64,000 nt of DNA from Malania oleifera (lineage: Eukaryota > Streptophyta > Magnoliopsida > Santalales > Ximeniaceae), in contig NC_080417.1 in NCBI RefSeq assembly GCF_029873635.1, positions 31,670,214 through 31,734,213 of the forward strand, read 5' to 3'. This document shows positions 23,579 to 35,577 of the stretch, piece by piece. Position numbers and translations under genes: made by a program. The first letter of the stretch is position 1. Each line of letters starts with the position of its first letter. The notes beneath the pieces are model-generated. The model worked only from the letters and a program-made list of their open reading frames with translations. It searched no databases and was not told the origin of the DNA.

Positions 23579-25275
23579 GTTAGACCTAGTGGCTAAAGGT
23601 TCTCATTCTAGCTTGTTTTGATGACAACAACCCATTAATGAATCTTTGGTCTGCTAATATTTTTCCTCAAGTTTAGTTTAGATACACAGGACAATTCCAA
23701 AGCAAGCATAAGGGTCAGATGTACATCAAAGAAGCAATAAGCAAATGACCATTACTAAAGTTCATCACATGGAACATCCAGAGCACAACAAACCAAAACA
23801 TATATTGTTTGTATAATTGTTGGATTTTTTGAGAGGTAGGATTAATGTTGTAACTCTTGTGCATGTGACGTGTTCAAGAGTAACTTGCAAGAGACAAGCA
23901 ATTGCATATGCATTTAGTTCATAATTCGTTAGAACATGAAAATCGAGTTTACACATGCATATCAAGTCACTTAATTGCATAAGATGTCAAAACATCTTTC
24001 AAACATGTTTCATCCAATCAAGACATTTTATAGATGGTAAAAATTAATTATGTACAAGATTGGATTTTAACTTGAACAAAAACTATTTTTGAACTTGTCT
24101 TAATTTATTTAGGTCTTCTATTCAAGTGAAACAAAAGGGCTCATCAACAAATATAAGGGATTCGTCTCAGCACATAAGAGGAACTCATCGACGTATACAG
24201 GGACTCGTTGACGAAGAGATACCGAGAGAACCTAAAATTTCATGGGCAACTTTTCAATGAATACAGGGGATTTGTCAACTAATGAATGAAGGTGGCTCAT
24301 TGACGTATACAGGGGACTCGTTGACGAAGAGATCGTAATAGCACCTAAAATCTCAGAGGTAACTCGTCGACGAATATAGGGGATTCATTGACCAATGTGT
24401 GAAGGTGGCTCATTGACGTATACAAGGGGCTCATTGATGAATAGATATCAAGACCTAATTGAAACCTGCAGAGAATACTCGTTGACGAATACAGAGGATT
24501 TGTCGACTGATGCATGTGTATTACTTGTCGACGATCGCATGGACTCGTCGATGAGTGTCGGGCAGCAGACAACATTTAATGCACAGTAACGGCTAGTTTT
24601 GGGCTTGCATTTTTTCCATTAATGCCCAATGGCTCTCCAGTATATTGCTCGTCCCTTTGGCCTTAAATATAAACCTTTAGCATTCATTTCAAAAAAATAA
24701 GTTAAGCATTTTGGTGGTTGAGCATCATTATTGAGCATTCATATTAGTGTTTCATCTTTGCTTTCAAACTCTCTTGCTCTTTACTCTTTTGTTACACATC
24801 ATTTGCAAAAAGAAAGTAGTGTGAGGTTTAAATTTGTATTATCACCTCAAGAAGGAGCAAATTGTATTGTATCTACATCTTTTGCTTCATTATATTGGGA
24901 GGTTCTTTGTGAGCCATTAGAGGGTGCTTCTTGGTGAACACCATAGTTGTAAGCTCTCGGTGAGCACTTGGGTTGTGTGCCCTTATTTTAAAGGCTTTTC
25001 CAGTTTGAAAGGAGATCATTTAGTGGATTTGGGAATCCTTGAGTTGGTCTCAAGGTGTGGACATACGCTTAGTGCCGAACCATGTAAATATTGTTGTGTT
25101 AAGCTCTTCTCACCCTATCTCATTTATATTGCTTACTTGTTATCATTTGATTTGAATATAAATTGTGATATAATACTCTTGCTTCTTGCCAAGATAATTT
25201 TTATTTTTGTAGAAAAAGTTATATGTCTGCAAAAGATGTCTATTCACCCCCTCTAGATGCACACCCGGGCCGATA
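23579..25275 (+). mobile_element. solo Copia-type LTR in pol of element A (TSD GACGA/GATGA)
   Basis: Starts TGTTAGACCTAGTGGCTAAA and ends TGCACACCCGGGCCGATA. Flanks are GACGA (23574-23578) and GATGA (25276-25280), differing at one base. Element A's reading resumes on the other side. Contains CTTGTTTTGATGACAACAAC near the start and the near-palindromes of 24130-24560. Length 1697 bases. Fossil. Confidence 0.8.
24130..24560. repeat. near-palindrome cluster (CTCGTCGACGA type)
   Basis: ACTCGTTGACGAAGAG (twice), ACTCGTCGACGAATAT, TCGTTGACGAATACAG, TTGTCGACGATCG and ACTCGTCGATGAGTG within the solo LTR. The same core appears in the unrelated LTR at 59804-61640. Confidence 0.75.
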
Positions 25276-27048
25276 GATGAGGCTAATCCAGTTTCTTCTA
25301 AACCCATTGAAGTTGATGTTGAATTAAGAAATAGTTTAGAAGATCTAGCAATTTAGGAAGTAAAATATGAGAGTTATGAAATAAGTACACCTTTAAACGA
25401 CAACTCTCAAAGTCAAGCTTAATTGCCTAAAAAGTGGAAGTTCGTACGGAATCACCCCAAAGATCAAATTATTGGTGAACCTTCACGAGGAGTATCCACC
25501 ATATCATCATTAAAGAACCTTTGCAATCATTGTGTGTTTCTATCTCAAGAGGAACCAAAGAACATAAATGAGACAGTTAATGATGAATCATGGAGAGCTG
25601 CCATGTAGGAAGAGTTGAATCAATTTGAAAGGAATAAGGTTTGGGAGCTAGTCCCTAGACCTGAAAATCACTCTATAATTAGCACTAAATGGGTATTCGG
25701 GAATAAAAAGGATGAGAACGGAATTGTAGTCCATAACAAAGTTAGACTGGTACCTCAAGGTTACAATCAAGAAGAAGGAATAGATTATGACGAGACTTTT
25801 GCTCCAAAAGCTAGAATGGAAGTAATAAGAATGTTTCTAGCCTATGCATCCCACAAAAATTTCTAACTTTATCAAATGGATGTAAGTGCATTTCTAAATG
25901 GATTCATAAATGAAGAATTTTATGTTGCACAAACCCCAGGGTTTGAAGACTTTCATTTCCTAGATCATGTATTTAGACTAACAAGAACCTTACATGGATT
26001 GAAACAAGCTCCTAGAGCTTGGTACGAATGACTAAGTGGCTTCCTATTAGAAAATGGTTTTTCTAGGGGGAAAATGGATAGCGCCTTATTAATTAAGTAT
26101 AAAGATAATAAAATGCTTATCATACAAATTTATGTTGATGACATTATATTTGGTGCTATAAATGAGGATTTATGCAAAGAATTCACCAAATGCATGCAAG
26201 ACGAGTTTGAGATGAGCATGATGGATGAGTTAACATACTTCCTTTGTCTTCATATCAAGCAAGCTAAGAATGGCACATTCATAAACCAATCCAAATATAT
26301 TAGAGACTTGCTTAAGAAATTTGACATAAAAGGCGGAGAGCTATTGGGAACCCCAATGAGCACTTCTATGAGTCTTGATAAAGATAAGAAAGGAAAGTCG
26401 GTAGATGTGAAATACTACCGAGGCATGATAGGAAGTCTGATTTATTTGACGGTTAGTAGACCTGACATTATGTTCAATGTATGCATGTGTGGTTGCTTTC
26501 AGGCAGATCCTAAAGAATCTCACCAAATAGTTGTAAAAAGGACATTGAGATATTTGGTAGGTACTATTGACTTAGGTCTTTAGTATCCTAAATACAAAGC
26601 ATTTAAAATAATCAGCTATTTGGATGCAGATTATGCTGGGTGTAAGATAGACAAAAAAAGTACAAGTGGTACTTGCCACTTTTTAGGACATTATTTGGTG
26701 TCTTTGTTCTCCAAGAAACATAAATCTGTGACATTATCTACTGCTAAGGCTAAATACGTTGTAGTAGGTAGTTGTTGTGCACAAACTCTATACATGAAAC
26801 AACAACTTCAGGATTTCAATTTGGAATATTCGATGGTACCAATTAAATGTGATAACACGAGTGCCATAAATATCTCAAAGAACCCTATCTCTCACTCTAG
26901 GACTAAACATATTGATATTCGTCATTGTTTCCTGAGAGATCATGTGCAGAAAGGAGATATAATTCTTGAATTCGTAAATACTGATGAACAATGGGCTGAC
27001 ATTCTCACAAAACCTCTTTTAGAGGATAGATTTATCTCAATACGATGA

Positions 27049-27416
27049 GAATTAGGTCTATTACATTATAGAGAGGTGAATTAAGAATGAGACATTAAAG
27101 TGGATGAGTGGGTGAGTTAAAAGAATATATATATGTTCAGTGAAGCGTAGTCGACTGACTCGCTACTGACTTGTGAAATTCGAAGGATCACACATGTTAG
27201 GCTACTGACTCTTCGAGCATAGTTGACTAACTTGCGGTGGTATATATACTTACTATGCATAAAAACCCTAACTTTTCACATTCCAGCCAACTGACCATAT
27301 ACCTCCACTCTCTCAAACTCTCTGTTGTTAGATTCAACTGATTAAACTTCAAGATTTCCTTCAATCTTTCATTTCCACCTCATTCTCAATGATTTCGCCG
27401 GTTAGTTCTTCAGAAA
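27049..27416 (+). promoter_or_regulatory. promoter-like spacer between RNase H and the envelope-like region
   Basis: Has near-palindromes like those of the LTRs (AGTCGACTGACTCGC near 27149, TAGTTGACTAAC near 27226), then GGTGGTATATATACTTAC (27236-27253), AAAAACCCTAAC, and a C/T-rich leader before ATGCCAAGAACC (27417). This order (palindromes, TATA, AAACCCTA, leader) mimics the LTR of element A near 20600-20900. Promoter activity is inference. Confidence 0.4.
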
Positions 27417-27721
27417 AATGCCAAGAACCAAGCATGTGGCTAACAAAGGCTCTTCTTCTAGAAAAGAGGATGCAAATGACATTGAAAAAGGTTCATGGCT
27501 CCTCAAGCAGAGCAAATCTTTTGGAAACATTTTCGATCCACCGAACCCATTTTAGGTAAAAGTTTAGACCTTGAGTTCTTTTGAGATGAATTTCTTGATA
27601 TTTTACCAATGTTTAATGCCTTGGGGTGGGAAAGATTCATAACCTATCAAGTTAGAGGCATGTATCCGAATCTAGTTAAGATCATTTATGCAAATCTGGT
27701 GAAAGAAGAAAATTTAATTTC

Positions 27722-27793
27722 TGTAGACACCCCATTTTTACCCAGGCCCAATATTATTATTATTATTTTTAATATTATTATTATTTTCATTAC

Positions 27794-27840
<47 letters not shown>

Positions 27841-28123
27841 GTGTTTTTATTATCTTTATTTTATTATATTATTATTATTAATATTATTTTGATTTTATTA
27901 TTATTTTAATATTATTATTATTTTTATTATTTTTAAAATATTATTATTATCACTTTATTATCTTGCTATTGTTATTATTATTATATTACTATTTTATTAT
28001 CTTTGCTTTTTTTTTTAAAATTTCATTTATTATTATTTTATTATCATTTTACTATTATCATATTTACTATTATTATTATTATTATTATTTATTTTCAAAT
28101 ATTAGTTATTATTATTCTACCAC

Positions 28124-28178
<55 letters not shown>

Positions 28179-28267
28179 ATTATTATTATATTTAATTTAT
28201 TATTATTATTATTGCCCCATTATTTTTATTATCTATGATTATTATTATTTTTCATTGTTATTACCAC

Positions 28268-28319
<52 letters not shown>

Positions 28320-30803
28320 TTCATTATTATTGAATATATTGTTACCATAAAAGTATGAAGAGAATAACAATGAAAAAGGAAAAGAAAAGATGGATTTTTT
28401 AGGGTTGAAAATTTTATAAAGGGGGGGCGCTGCACAACACAGCGGGGGCGGAGACCAGAAAAGAAAAAAAAACCTATAGCTCCCCAGCCGTCTCCTTCAT
28501 CTCCTATCACCCTCTCTGCACAGCCCCTACAGCCCCCTCACGGCCTTACCCCCAGCCGTCTCCCTCATTCTCCCATCCCTCCATCAAGGCCAGCATCCAC
28601 AACAACAACCACGAGACACCTCCCGCTCCATCTTCCAACCAACCATAGACCAGCAGTCCGCACCATAGCCGCAGCAACTTGCCACGAGCCTTTCCCCAGA
28701 TGCCCCTGCTGCTGGCGTCGCGAACCACCCACGCAGCAACCCAGCTCCCAGACTCCCACGGTCGCACTCGTCGCTGCTCACAGCCATCCTCCGACGGTGC
28801 TGCAACCACTCCAGAAGCTTTAATCTCCTGCTGCTGCCGCCACGAGCCTGAGAATGCCTGCGAGAGACTGATACACTCTGGTGACACCACTCACGGCCAT
28901 TGGTTCCTCCGGCCACCACTGCAACCGCACATACTCTGCTGCACAGAGCAGCATGACCAGCCCTCCCGACGGCCACTCCACCACAGTTCTTCCAGACCAG
29001 CAGACCTCCAGCAGCAACCCGAGCGCACTGCTGCAACACTCCGGCCACCGGCCAGTCCTCCTCGTCACCGTCGCCATCACCGCCCGGCATCTCCAGATTT
29101 CCGACCACCCTCCAACAGCAACCCCCCTGTGAGTCTCCCTGCCTTCTGCATGCCGGCCACAACACACACACACCCAAGTCCCCTACCCAGATTCCTGCAC
29201 ACAGCATGCACTGCAAACATAAATTATTTATTTATTTACTATTACCATAGTAAGTTTTTTTTTTGTTATGTTGTAATGTTATTTATGTGGTTTAATGTTG
29301 TAATACTTTCAGTAATAGGTTTGTATTTATTTATGTTTTATTGTTAATATTTGAAATGCAATCATTGTCTTGAATATTTGTTTATGGTTTTTGTTGTGTT
29401 GATATTATAATATTTTACGTGCCATGTATTTAGTTGGTTTGTATATTTATTCATGATTTCTTTGTTGATTTTGTAACATTTAATATGTAATAGTCATTCT
29501 ATTTGCTTGTATTATATTTAGGGTTTTTATCATTATTGTTGATTTTAATATGTAATATGTTAGTGTTTTAGGGTTTATTTTGTTGTCATTATAATATTCA
29601 ATGTGTAATATATTCATCTTATTGGCTTATATGTTTATTTACAGTTCTTTGTTTTTATTGTAATATTTAATGAGTAATATGTTCACCTTACTTGCTTGTA
29701 TAATTATTTCGGGTTTTTTAGTTATTGATATTGTGACATTTAATGGGTAATATATTTATCTCATTTGATTGTGTAATTATTTAGGTTTTTTTTATTATTA
29801 TTACTGTATTATTTAATGTGTAATGTGATTATTTCATTTACTTGCAAAATTATTTAGGGTGTATATTAATTTTGGCAACAATGTCATATTGGTATATATT
29901 ATTTTCAGCAATACCTTGTTTCCATAATTTCATTATTTCTTTACCTTTGCATTAGTTTCCATGTTTTAATTTTAAATTTGGTTTATTTATTTTATTAATT
30001 ATTTCCATATGGGTGTAAAGGTAGTTATAGGATATTAGGGATGTGTGCCATTAGGAAGATTATTATTATTACCTTTTATTTAGAGTGTATTATTATTATT
30101 ATCATGTGTGAAATTATTACGTTACCATTATGATATTCAGAATATGTATTTATTGTTAATATGTGCATATTGTTACTATTAATATTATTTATTATTATCA
30201 TTATGGGATTACTACTATTAATATTAATATTATTATTATTATTATTACTATTATTAGTACCATTATTATTATTTTTACTATTGTTATTTATTATTATTAT
30301 TATTGTTATTATTATGTTCATTATTATAATGATTATTATTATTTTATTTTATTTTTGTTATTAAATATTTTTGATTTTTTATCCCTATGATTTTAATGCG
30401 GAGGTATGAGTGTTCGGGCTTGACGTACCTTAAGCTCTGAGGGAATATATGTATATATTTATTATTTATTTATTTATTTTTCATAGGTATTTATAAATTC
30501 ACAAAAAGGAGTAATTTAAAGACTTATTAGATTAACTTAGGGATAATTTTAAATTAATTAGGTACCGTTCGTAAGAACGGGCGCGTAGGGGGTGCTCGTA
30601 CCTTCTCCTCGCGTAACCGAACTCCCGAGCCTAACTCTGGTAATGTAGACCTATTTTACCCCTAATGGGGTAGTCATCACGTGTTCTAACCACACTAAAG
30701 GTTAGTGGCGACTCCGACCTTTTCCATGATTTTTCCATGAAAAATATTAAAATGATTTTTAGTTCGCTGCCCGGGGCACATGCGCCTCTGGGACGTCGCG
30801 ACA
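27722..30803 (+). mobile_element. solo LTR, long Ty3-like (TSD ATTTC)
   Basis: Starts TGTAGACACCCCATTTTTAC, ends GGGACGTCGCGACA, and is flanked by ATTTC at 27717-27721 and 30804-30808. Length 3082 bases. Contains long ATT microsatellites (27750-28330, 30060-30350), TATAAA at 28415-28420 followed by a GC-rich segment to about 29215 (likely R/U5), and the conserved GGTACCGTTCGTAAGAACGG and GGTTAGTGGCGACTCC blocks near the end. The fossil at 1-1504 is its relative. Perhaps Tat/Ogre lineage. Confidence 0.92.
28400..29215. other. GC-rich island inside the solo LTR
   Basis: C-rich on + and open in several frames on both strands (up to about 220 codons), but compositionally a Pro/Thr/His/Ser-rich translation of a CCA/CAG/CTCC-rich tract. 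It lies downstream of the LTR TATA box and fits an R/U5 or leader. I do not call a gene. Confidence 0.7.
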
Positions 30804-31839
30804 ATTTCAACTCAAGTCACTGGTATTGTTATAGCTTTAACTCCATAGATTTTAGCTACTAAATTTGGAATTCAAAATGGAGAATTTGAATGTCCTTTGA
30901 TTAGTACATCTTGGATAATGGAGTAAGGTTTTACACTTGAGGAATTTTTGCCTTTGATAATGAAAGAAGCTCCTTTTATTTTGGTAATCTTCCATTGTAT
31001 CATCAGCTAAATCTTCAAGCACAAATCCTTTAGAAACTCATCATGTACAATATTTTGCCTCAAGTAGGATCACTTTATCCCATTTCCTACCTCGACTATT
31101 TTGTGATGTGGTGTATGCTCAAGAAGAAGAAACTTGATCTTTCTAGTCTTATTTTAAAATGGATGATCACGAGAGAAAAGGCTAGATGAGTTATTCTTCC
31201 ATATGGAGGAGCATTGAACAAAATCTTTAATCATTTAGGTGTTACCACTTCATCTACCCTATTCATAGCTTGTTCTCTCTATGATATGTTTTCATTTACT
31301 ACGATTAAGCAAATGGGGTATGAAAAGCATGATCAAGGGTGGTTTTCAAAAGGTAGACGTACATGTAAACAAGTTCCAGAACCTCAACAAGCTCCTTAAC
31401 ATTAGCACGATGCACCACCAGTTGAGGATGCTCCATCTACGTTTATACCTTATCAACAACAGCAAAATGCTTTCTATGGTAAAGTGCGAGCGAATTTTAG
31501 TTCACTTCAGTCATGTTATAATTCCGTGGATCAGCGTATTGGACACATTGAACAGTATATGGGAAGTTCTTCTTCATCACATGGAAAAGTTCCAATAGAA
31601 ACAAATTCTGGAGATGAAGATGAAGATGTTGAAGAAGGCATCGACTTCAATTGAGGCAATGAAGATTAGTTTATTTCTCTTCTAAAAAAATAACTTGGGT
31701 TTTAATCTTTGTGCTATTCTCAGTTCTTTACACTTTATTTTGTTTGGACATGACATATTTTGGTGCTTGTTTGTGCTTAACTTGAATATTTTTTTTTGCA
31801 TGATGCATAAGTATCTTTTTGGTTATTGCACATTGGATT

Positions 31840-32062
31840 GCATTTACCCTTTTTGTTGACGTCAAAAAGAGGAGAAATATGTGCAAAATGAGACTAAATG
31901 AGATATATTGATATGTTGACATGTTAGAAAATATGTGCAAAATGAGATTAAATTAGATATATTAATATGTTGACATATTGGAAAAATATGTGCAAAATGA
32001 GATTAAATTAGATATATTGATATGTTGACATGTTTGAGAAATATGTGCAACATGAGATATAT
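31840..32062 (+). repeat. PPT-like tract and 54-55 bp tandem repeat (about 3.4 units)
   Basis: GACGTCAAAAAGAGGAGAAA at 31859-31878 is a Sirevirus PPT-like motif. Three full units (AAATATGTGCAAAATGAGAT ... GATATGTTGACAT) follow from about 31875, 31929 and 31984, plus a partial unit at 32039. Tandem repeats in this 3' position occur in other Sireviruses. Confidence 0.8.
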
Positions 32063-33104
32063 TTATATGAATTCAAATTTTAAAAAGTAATGAGAAATTT
32101 CCAAAATTAAGTTTTTGAATTCTAAACGTTGTAAAAACTTAGGAAACACTCCAAGTGATGTGGGAAACACAAAATTACTTTCTAAACTCTTAAATACTCC
32201 CTAAACCTAAGGATTTTCATACACAAAGCAATACAATCAGCATTCAAGCATTGATATTGTAAACTTTTCAAAAGCTCTCTCTTGCTCAAACTTTTGCTGA
32301 AGATTTTTACTGAAATTTTGTTGAACATAGCCTATAGTTCTTTAAGTAATTACTGAGTTTCTGAAATCTAAGAAAGAACCCCCAGTAATTAACTTCTTGA
32401 GCTTCAAATTTATTCTTTATTGATATTTGATTTGAAGTATATTAGTGCTCTAAATTGTAATAATCAACTCTATTTTAAGAGTGTTTTTGTACACAAGAAT
32501 TTGTTCTTGTTCTTATTATTTTTGATGGTTCGGGTTGTTGAATCGTTGTACCAAGCGTGGGGTATCACTTGGAGAGGAGTGCTCTATCCTATTGAAGGAG
32601 TGTTAAAAAGGTTTGCTCCACCCATAAAGGAGTGGTATAGTGGAATCTTTAGGTATATTGCCTAAGGGAAGGACGTAGGCGGGTATAGCCAAACCTCGTA
32701 AAAACTCAGTATCACTCTCTTCCCTACTCTCTTTAAATTTTAGCACTTAATTTGTTGGATATTAATTTTCCTTTGGGAATTGCGGAAACCATAAGGGAGT
32801 ACGTTGATTGATCAATATATTGTGGAAACCACAAAGGAGTACGTTGATTGATTAATACCAAATCTTGTTAATATATTGGTTGGATTTTCTAGTTCACATT
32901 GCAATATCAAACTTACTTTATTGATTGGTTTCAGTGTTGATTGTTACAAATTAATTGTACTTGTGAAGTTGATTGTTGTGATTGAAAATTAAATTGCAAA
33001 AGGGGTTAATACTAAACTAAAAGAACTTGTAAAACAATAATTTAAAAAAAAGTTTTGGAAACCCAATTCACCCCTCCCTCTTGGGAGTACACCTTACTTT
33101 TCAA
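32063..33104 (+). mobile_element. partial LTR, family D relative
   Basis: Matches the second half of the family D LTR in + orientation: AACACTCCAAGTGATGTGGG, CCAAGCGTGGGGTATCACTT, GGAAGGACGTAGGCGG, CCCAATTCACCC and an end at ACCTTACTTTTCA. It is not the partner of element A's 5' LTR. Fossil scrap. Confidence 0.7.
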
Positions 33105-33238
33105 TGTCAATCAACCTCTTCAAGCATACTCACTTGATTTCATAAAACACTTAAGCCCTAAAAATTAACTTAAATAAACATATTAAGTAACCTTGATTTG
33201 TTATCATCAAAATGAAATTAAGTCTTGTTGGGACAACA
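33105..33238 (-). mobile_element. short LTR head scrap, - strand
   Basis: On the - strand it reads TGTTGTCCCAACAAGACTTA, then TTTTGATGATAACAAATCAA, matching the start of the LTR at 45115. It sits between the previous scrap and the Tork fragment. Confidence 0.6.
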
Positions 33239-33321
33239 ACATAGATTAAAATTTGATAGATCTACTGCCAGAAGCAAACACATTTTAGACTTAATTCACT
33301 CAGATGTTTGGGAATCACTAG

Positions 33322-35577
33322 TGTTGACCTTATAGGTCACGTTCGATTTTGATAATGACAAATACTCATTGTATCTAATGGGTGTTTGAGGTTTTGTGTA
33401 GGAACTAAAATTGTCAAGATCGAGATGGGTACAAAGCAAGTAAAGATTGAAGAAAATTGTGTTGTAATATATATAGTTCATTCATGTAATTGGTCTGTAA
33501 TAGTAAATAGGGATTGGTTTGTAATAAGCTCACACACATCACATGCATGATCTAATAGGTAAGCTCAAACCAATTGTAAACTAAAAGTGACCTTAGAATG
33601 ACCTAAGGGCTTTGGTCAACCGACACCAGATTTTTTTGGTGTCTTCAAAAGGACCCAAAAATGACCTTAGGACACTCACCATTGCACCTATGAATGTTAG
33701 GCACTTGATTAGGGTTTGAGTGGATCATAACAAGATCAAAATGCACACATTGTGCACTTTCGGTCGACCGACCTTGGTAGTTTATTCTACCTCGGTAAAT
33801 CGAAATAGGCCTGAGTCAAAAGTTGACCAAGGTCCCAGTCAACCAAACCAACGTAGTTCAAATCCCCCGGTCAACCGAAACCGTTTAAGGTCAACAAATT
33901 GACCATCTGGTTGACCGAGTAAAAAATGTATACCAACTACCTGGTCGACCGAGGGTCCTCAGGAGAAATCTCAACTGTCTGGTTGACCGAACCGTTCAGT
34001 TCAAATTGGACTGGTCGACCAAACCTTGGTAAAATGGAAAATCGCCCTTCGGATATGCACTTTCGGTCGACCGAGTCTCTAGTTCAAAAGTGTCATGGTC
34101 GATCGAACCATATAAACTTCGGTCGACGGAAATGGTTCTGGTCGACCGGACCTCTTGGGTTGCCCTGATTTTTTGTTGTGGTTAAAATATTTTAAATAAG
34201 GTTAAATTAATTAAAATGTCATTAATCTATTCTAATAATGCCGGATAGGTCCCCAATGGTCATAATTCATGGGGTGTCTATATATACCCCTTCATTTGGC
34301 AAAATTATTAAGAGATTAGCAGATTTGATTAGGGAGAATTTTTTGAAAATCCAAAAACCTATAATACTCATTTTTGAGCCTCCTACACTCATATTTACCT
34401 TCTCATTTTGATTAAATCCTTTGTAAGTTGATTGAGTGTTAGTCTAAATAGGTTTGCTCTCCCACTCTTGATTGAAGATTTGATTTTTTACGAGAGCTAA
34501 ACCTAAGTGTTTTTAGGGGGGTTTTGCTAATAAGCCTATTCTAAGAATACTTGCTTAAGGTTCTAAGTATTGCATTTGTGTTGCAATATCTTAGGAAGCT
34601 TGTATTTGTTTGTGGATTGCAAAATCTCTTCAAAACATTTTCAAATATCTTGTGGAATTTATTTTGATATAACTTTGAAAAGATATTTGTTTATGTGATA
34701 GTGATCTTTGTTGCAATATTCATTCACTCATATACTATTTGCTGAATACAAAGATTATACATCTTTTGCAAACCAAGCATATACATTATTTGATATTTAC
34801 ATGCTTGAGACATCCTGCTAATTGAAATATTTGAGACTTGATATCTTTGTGTGAACTTATTGATTGAATATCTTGAGATACAAAGATTTCTTGTTGACAC
34901 TCTCACATACGCATTACACTGATAGAAAATATATTTGAGAGCTGAAACATTAGACCACACTGAGCTTACATATTAAATCATATTGTGGTGTATGTAATTG
35001 CGTATAGCTGGGTATACATCTGCTTTACTTGAAAGCATAATCACTGTACCGATATTATTTGATTTCAAATACTGTTGTATTTCTAGGCACGGGTCTGAAG
35101 AGGGAGACTAGCCCTGGAATAGTCTCGAATTGGCTAAGACCCGGTTAGGAAAGTTAGGTGTGCCATTCTGTTAAGACATGTAGGTTTAGGTCAGCCTCGC
35201 TAATTGACCTGGTTAAGGTTGAGGTCACCTTGTGTTAATTGACCTGGTTGTAATCGGTGCCACTCCACCCTTAAGTGAGCTATTAGTGGAATCCTCAGGC
35301 TTGCATGCTAAAGACGGGGACGTAGGCATAATTAGCCGAACCACGATAACATATCATGTGTTTGTTCATATTTCTGAACTTTATATTTACCGCACGTGTA
35401 TGTTATTATGTGAATGATGCACTTGATTTAAATTTCTGTATATTATAATTATCGGCGTATTTGGAGCTGCATAGAAAGACCCTAGGTTGTCATATTCAGC
35501 TAACATCTAGTTCAACCTAGGAGAAAAATTTAAAATTCCAATTCACCTCCCCTCTTGGGAATACACCAATTCTAACA
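33322..35577 (+). mobile_element. solo Copia-type LTR inside Tork integrase (TSD ACTAG)
   Basis: Starts TGTTGACCTTATAGGTCACG, ends GGGAATACACCAATTCTAACA (last 20: GGAATACACCAATTCTAACA), and is flanked by ACTAG at 33317-33321 and 35578-35582. Contains the GGTCGACC palindrome cluster (33760-34150), a TATA-like CTATATATACCCC near 34278 and GGGGACGTAGGC near 35316. Length 2256 bases. Related to LTRs at 11822, 37807 and 46634. Confidence 0.92.
33760..34155. repeat. GGTCGACC palindrome cluster
   Basis: At least five exact GGTCGACC octamers (near 33762, 33943, 34014, 34066, 34140) and several one-off variants (GGTCAACCG, GGTTGACCGA, GGTCGATCG) at 20-40 base spacing inside the solo LTR. Confidence 0.85.

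Larger units (their letters stand above)
23330..27048 (+). mobile_element. pol remains of element A (integrase end, RT, RNase H), split by a solo LTR
   Basis: 23350-23578 shows the integrase C-terminal region (KTPYELWKGRKPN, FLGYAKNSKAFRVYN). After the nested LTR, 25276-25600 is linker. RT spans about 25600-26600, with KWVFGNKKDENG, the YVDDIIFGA catalytic motif near 26130, and YRGMIGSLIYL. RNase H covers 26600-27048, with DADYAGCKIDKKSTSG, STAKAKYV, KHIDIRHCFLRDHV and ADILTKPL. Typical Sirevirus Copia order. Broken; not functional. Confidence 0.88.
27417..31655 (+). mobile_element. envelope-like region of element A, split by a solo LTR
   Basis: 27417-27721 reads MPRTKHVANKGSSSRK and later LGWERFITYQVRGMYPNLVK, the signature of the putative envelope-like ORF of SIRE-type elements. 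Beyond the nested LTR, 30804-31655 continues the same type of sequence (FVMWCMLKKKKLDL, ILPYGGALNKIFNHLGV) and ends in an acidic tail (SGDEDEDVEEGID). The role of this ORF in the family is unresolved. Fossil with several breaks. Confidence 0.7.
20130..32062 (+). mobile_element. broken Sirevirus (element A) with envelope-like region
   Basis: Order on +: 5' LTR (20130-22023), primer site (22026-22037), gag (about 22060-23330), pol remains (about 23330-27048: integrase end, RT, RNase H), a promoter-like spacer (27049-27416), an envelope-like region (27417-31655, split by a solo LTR) and a PPT-like/tandem-repeat tail (31656-32062). The domain order and extra 3' reading region mark the SIRE/Maximus lineage. 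No matching 3' LTR is present. It is a fossil with many breaks and two nested solo LTRs (23579-25275, 27722-30803). Confidence 0.85.

Noticed and set aside
28546-29347. Long overlapping open frames on both strands (up to 222 codons)
   Set aside because: They lie wholly inside the solo LTR 27722-30803, are low-complexity translations of a C-rich tract, and no domain is recognisable.
32063-33104. 3' LTR partner of element A's 5' LTR
   Set aside because: Sequence follows family D (CCAAGCGTGGGGTATCACTT block), not the 20130-22023 LTR, so it is a separate scrap.
33760-34155. CRISPR-like or satellite array from the regularly spaced GGTCGACC words
   Set aside because: Repeats are 8-12 bases with variable spacing in a plant LTR; no leader, no uniform spacers.
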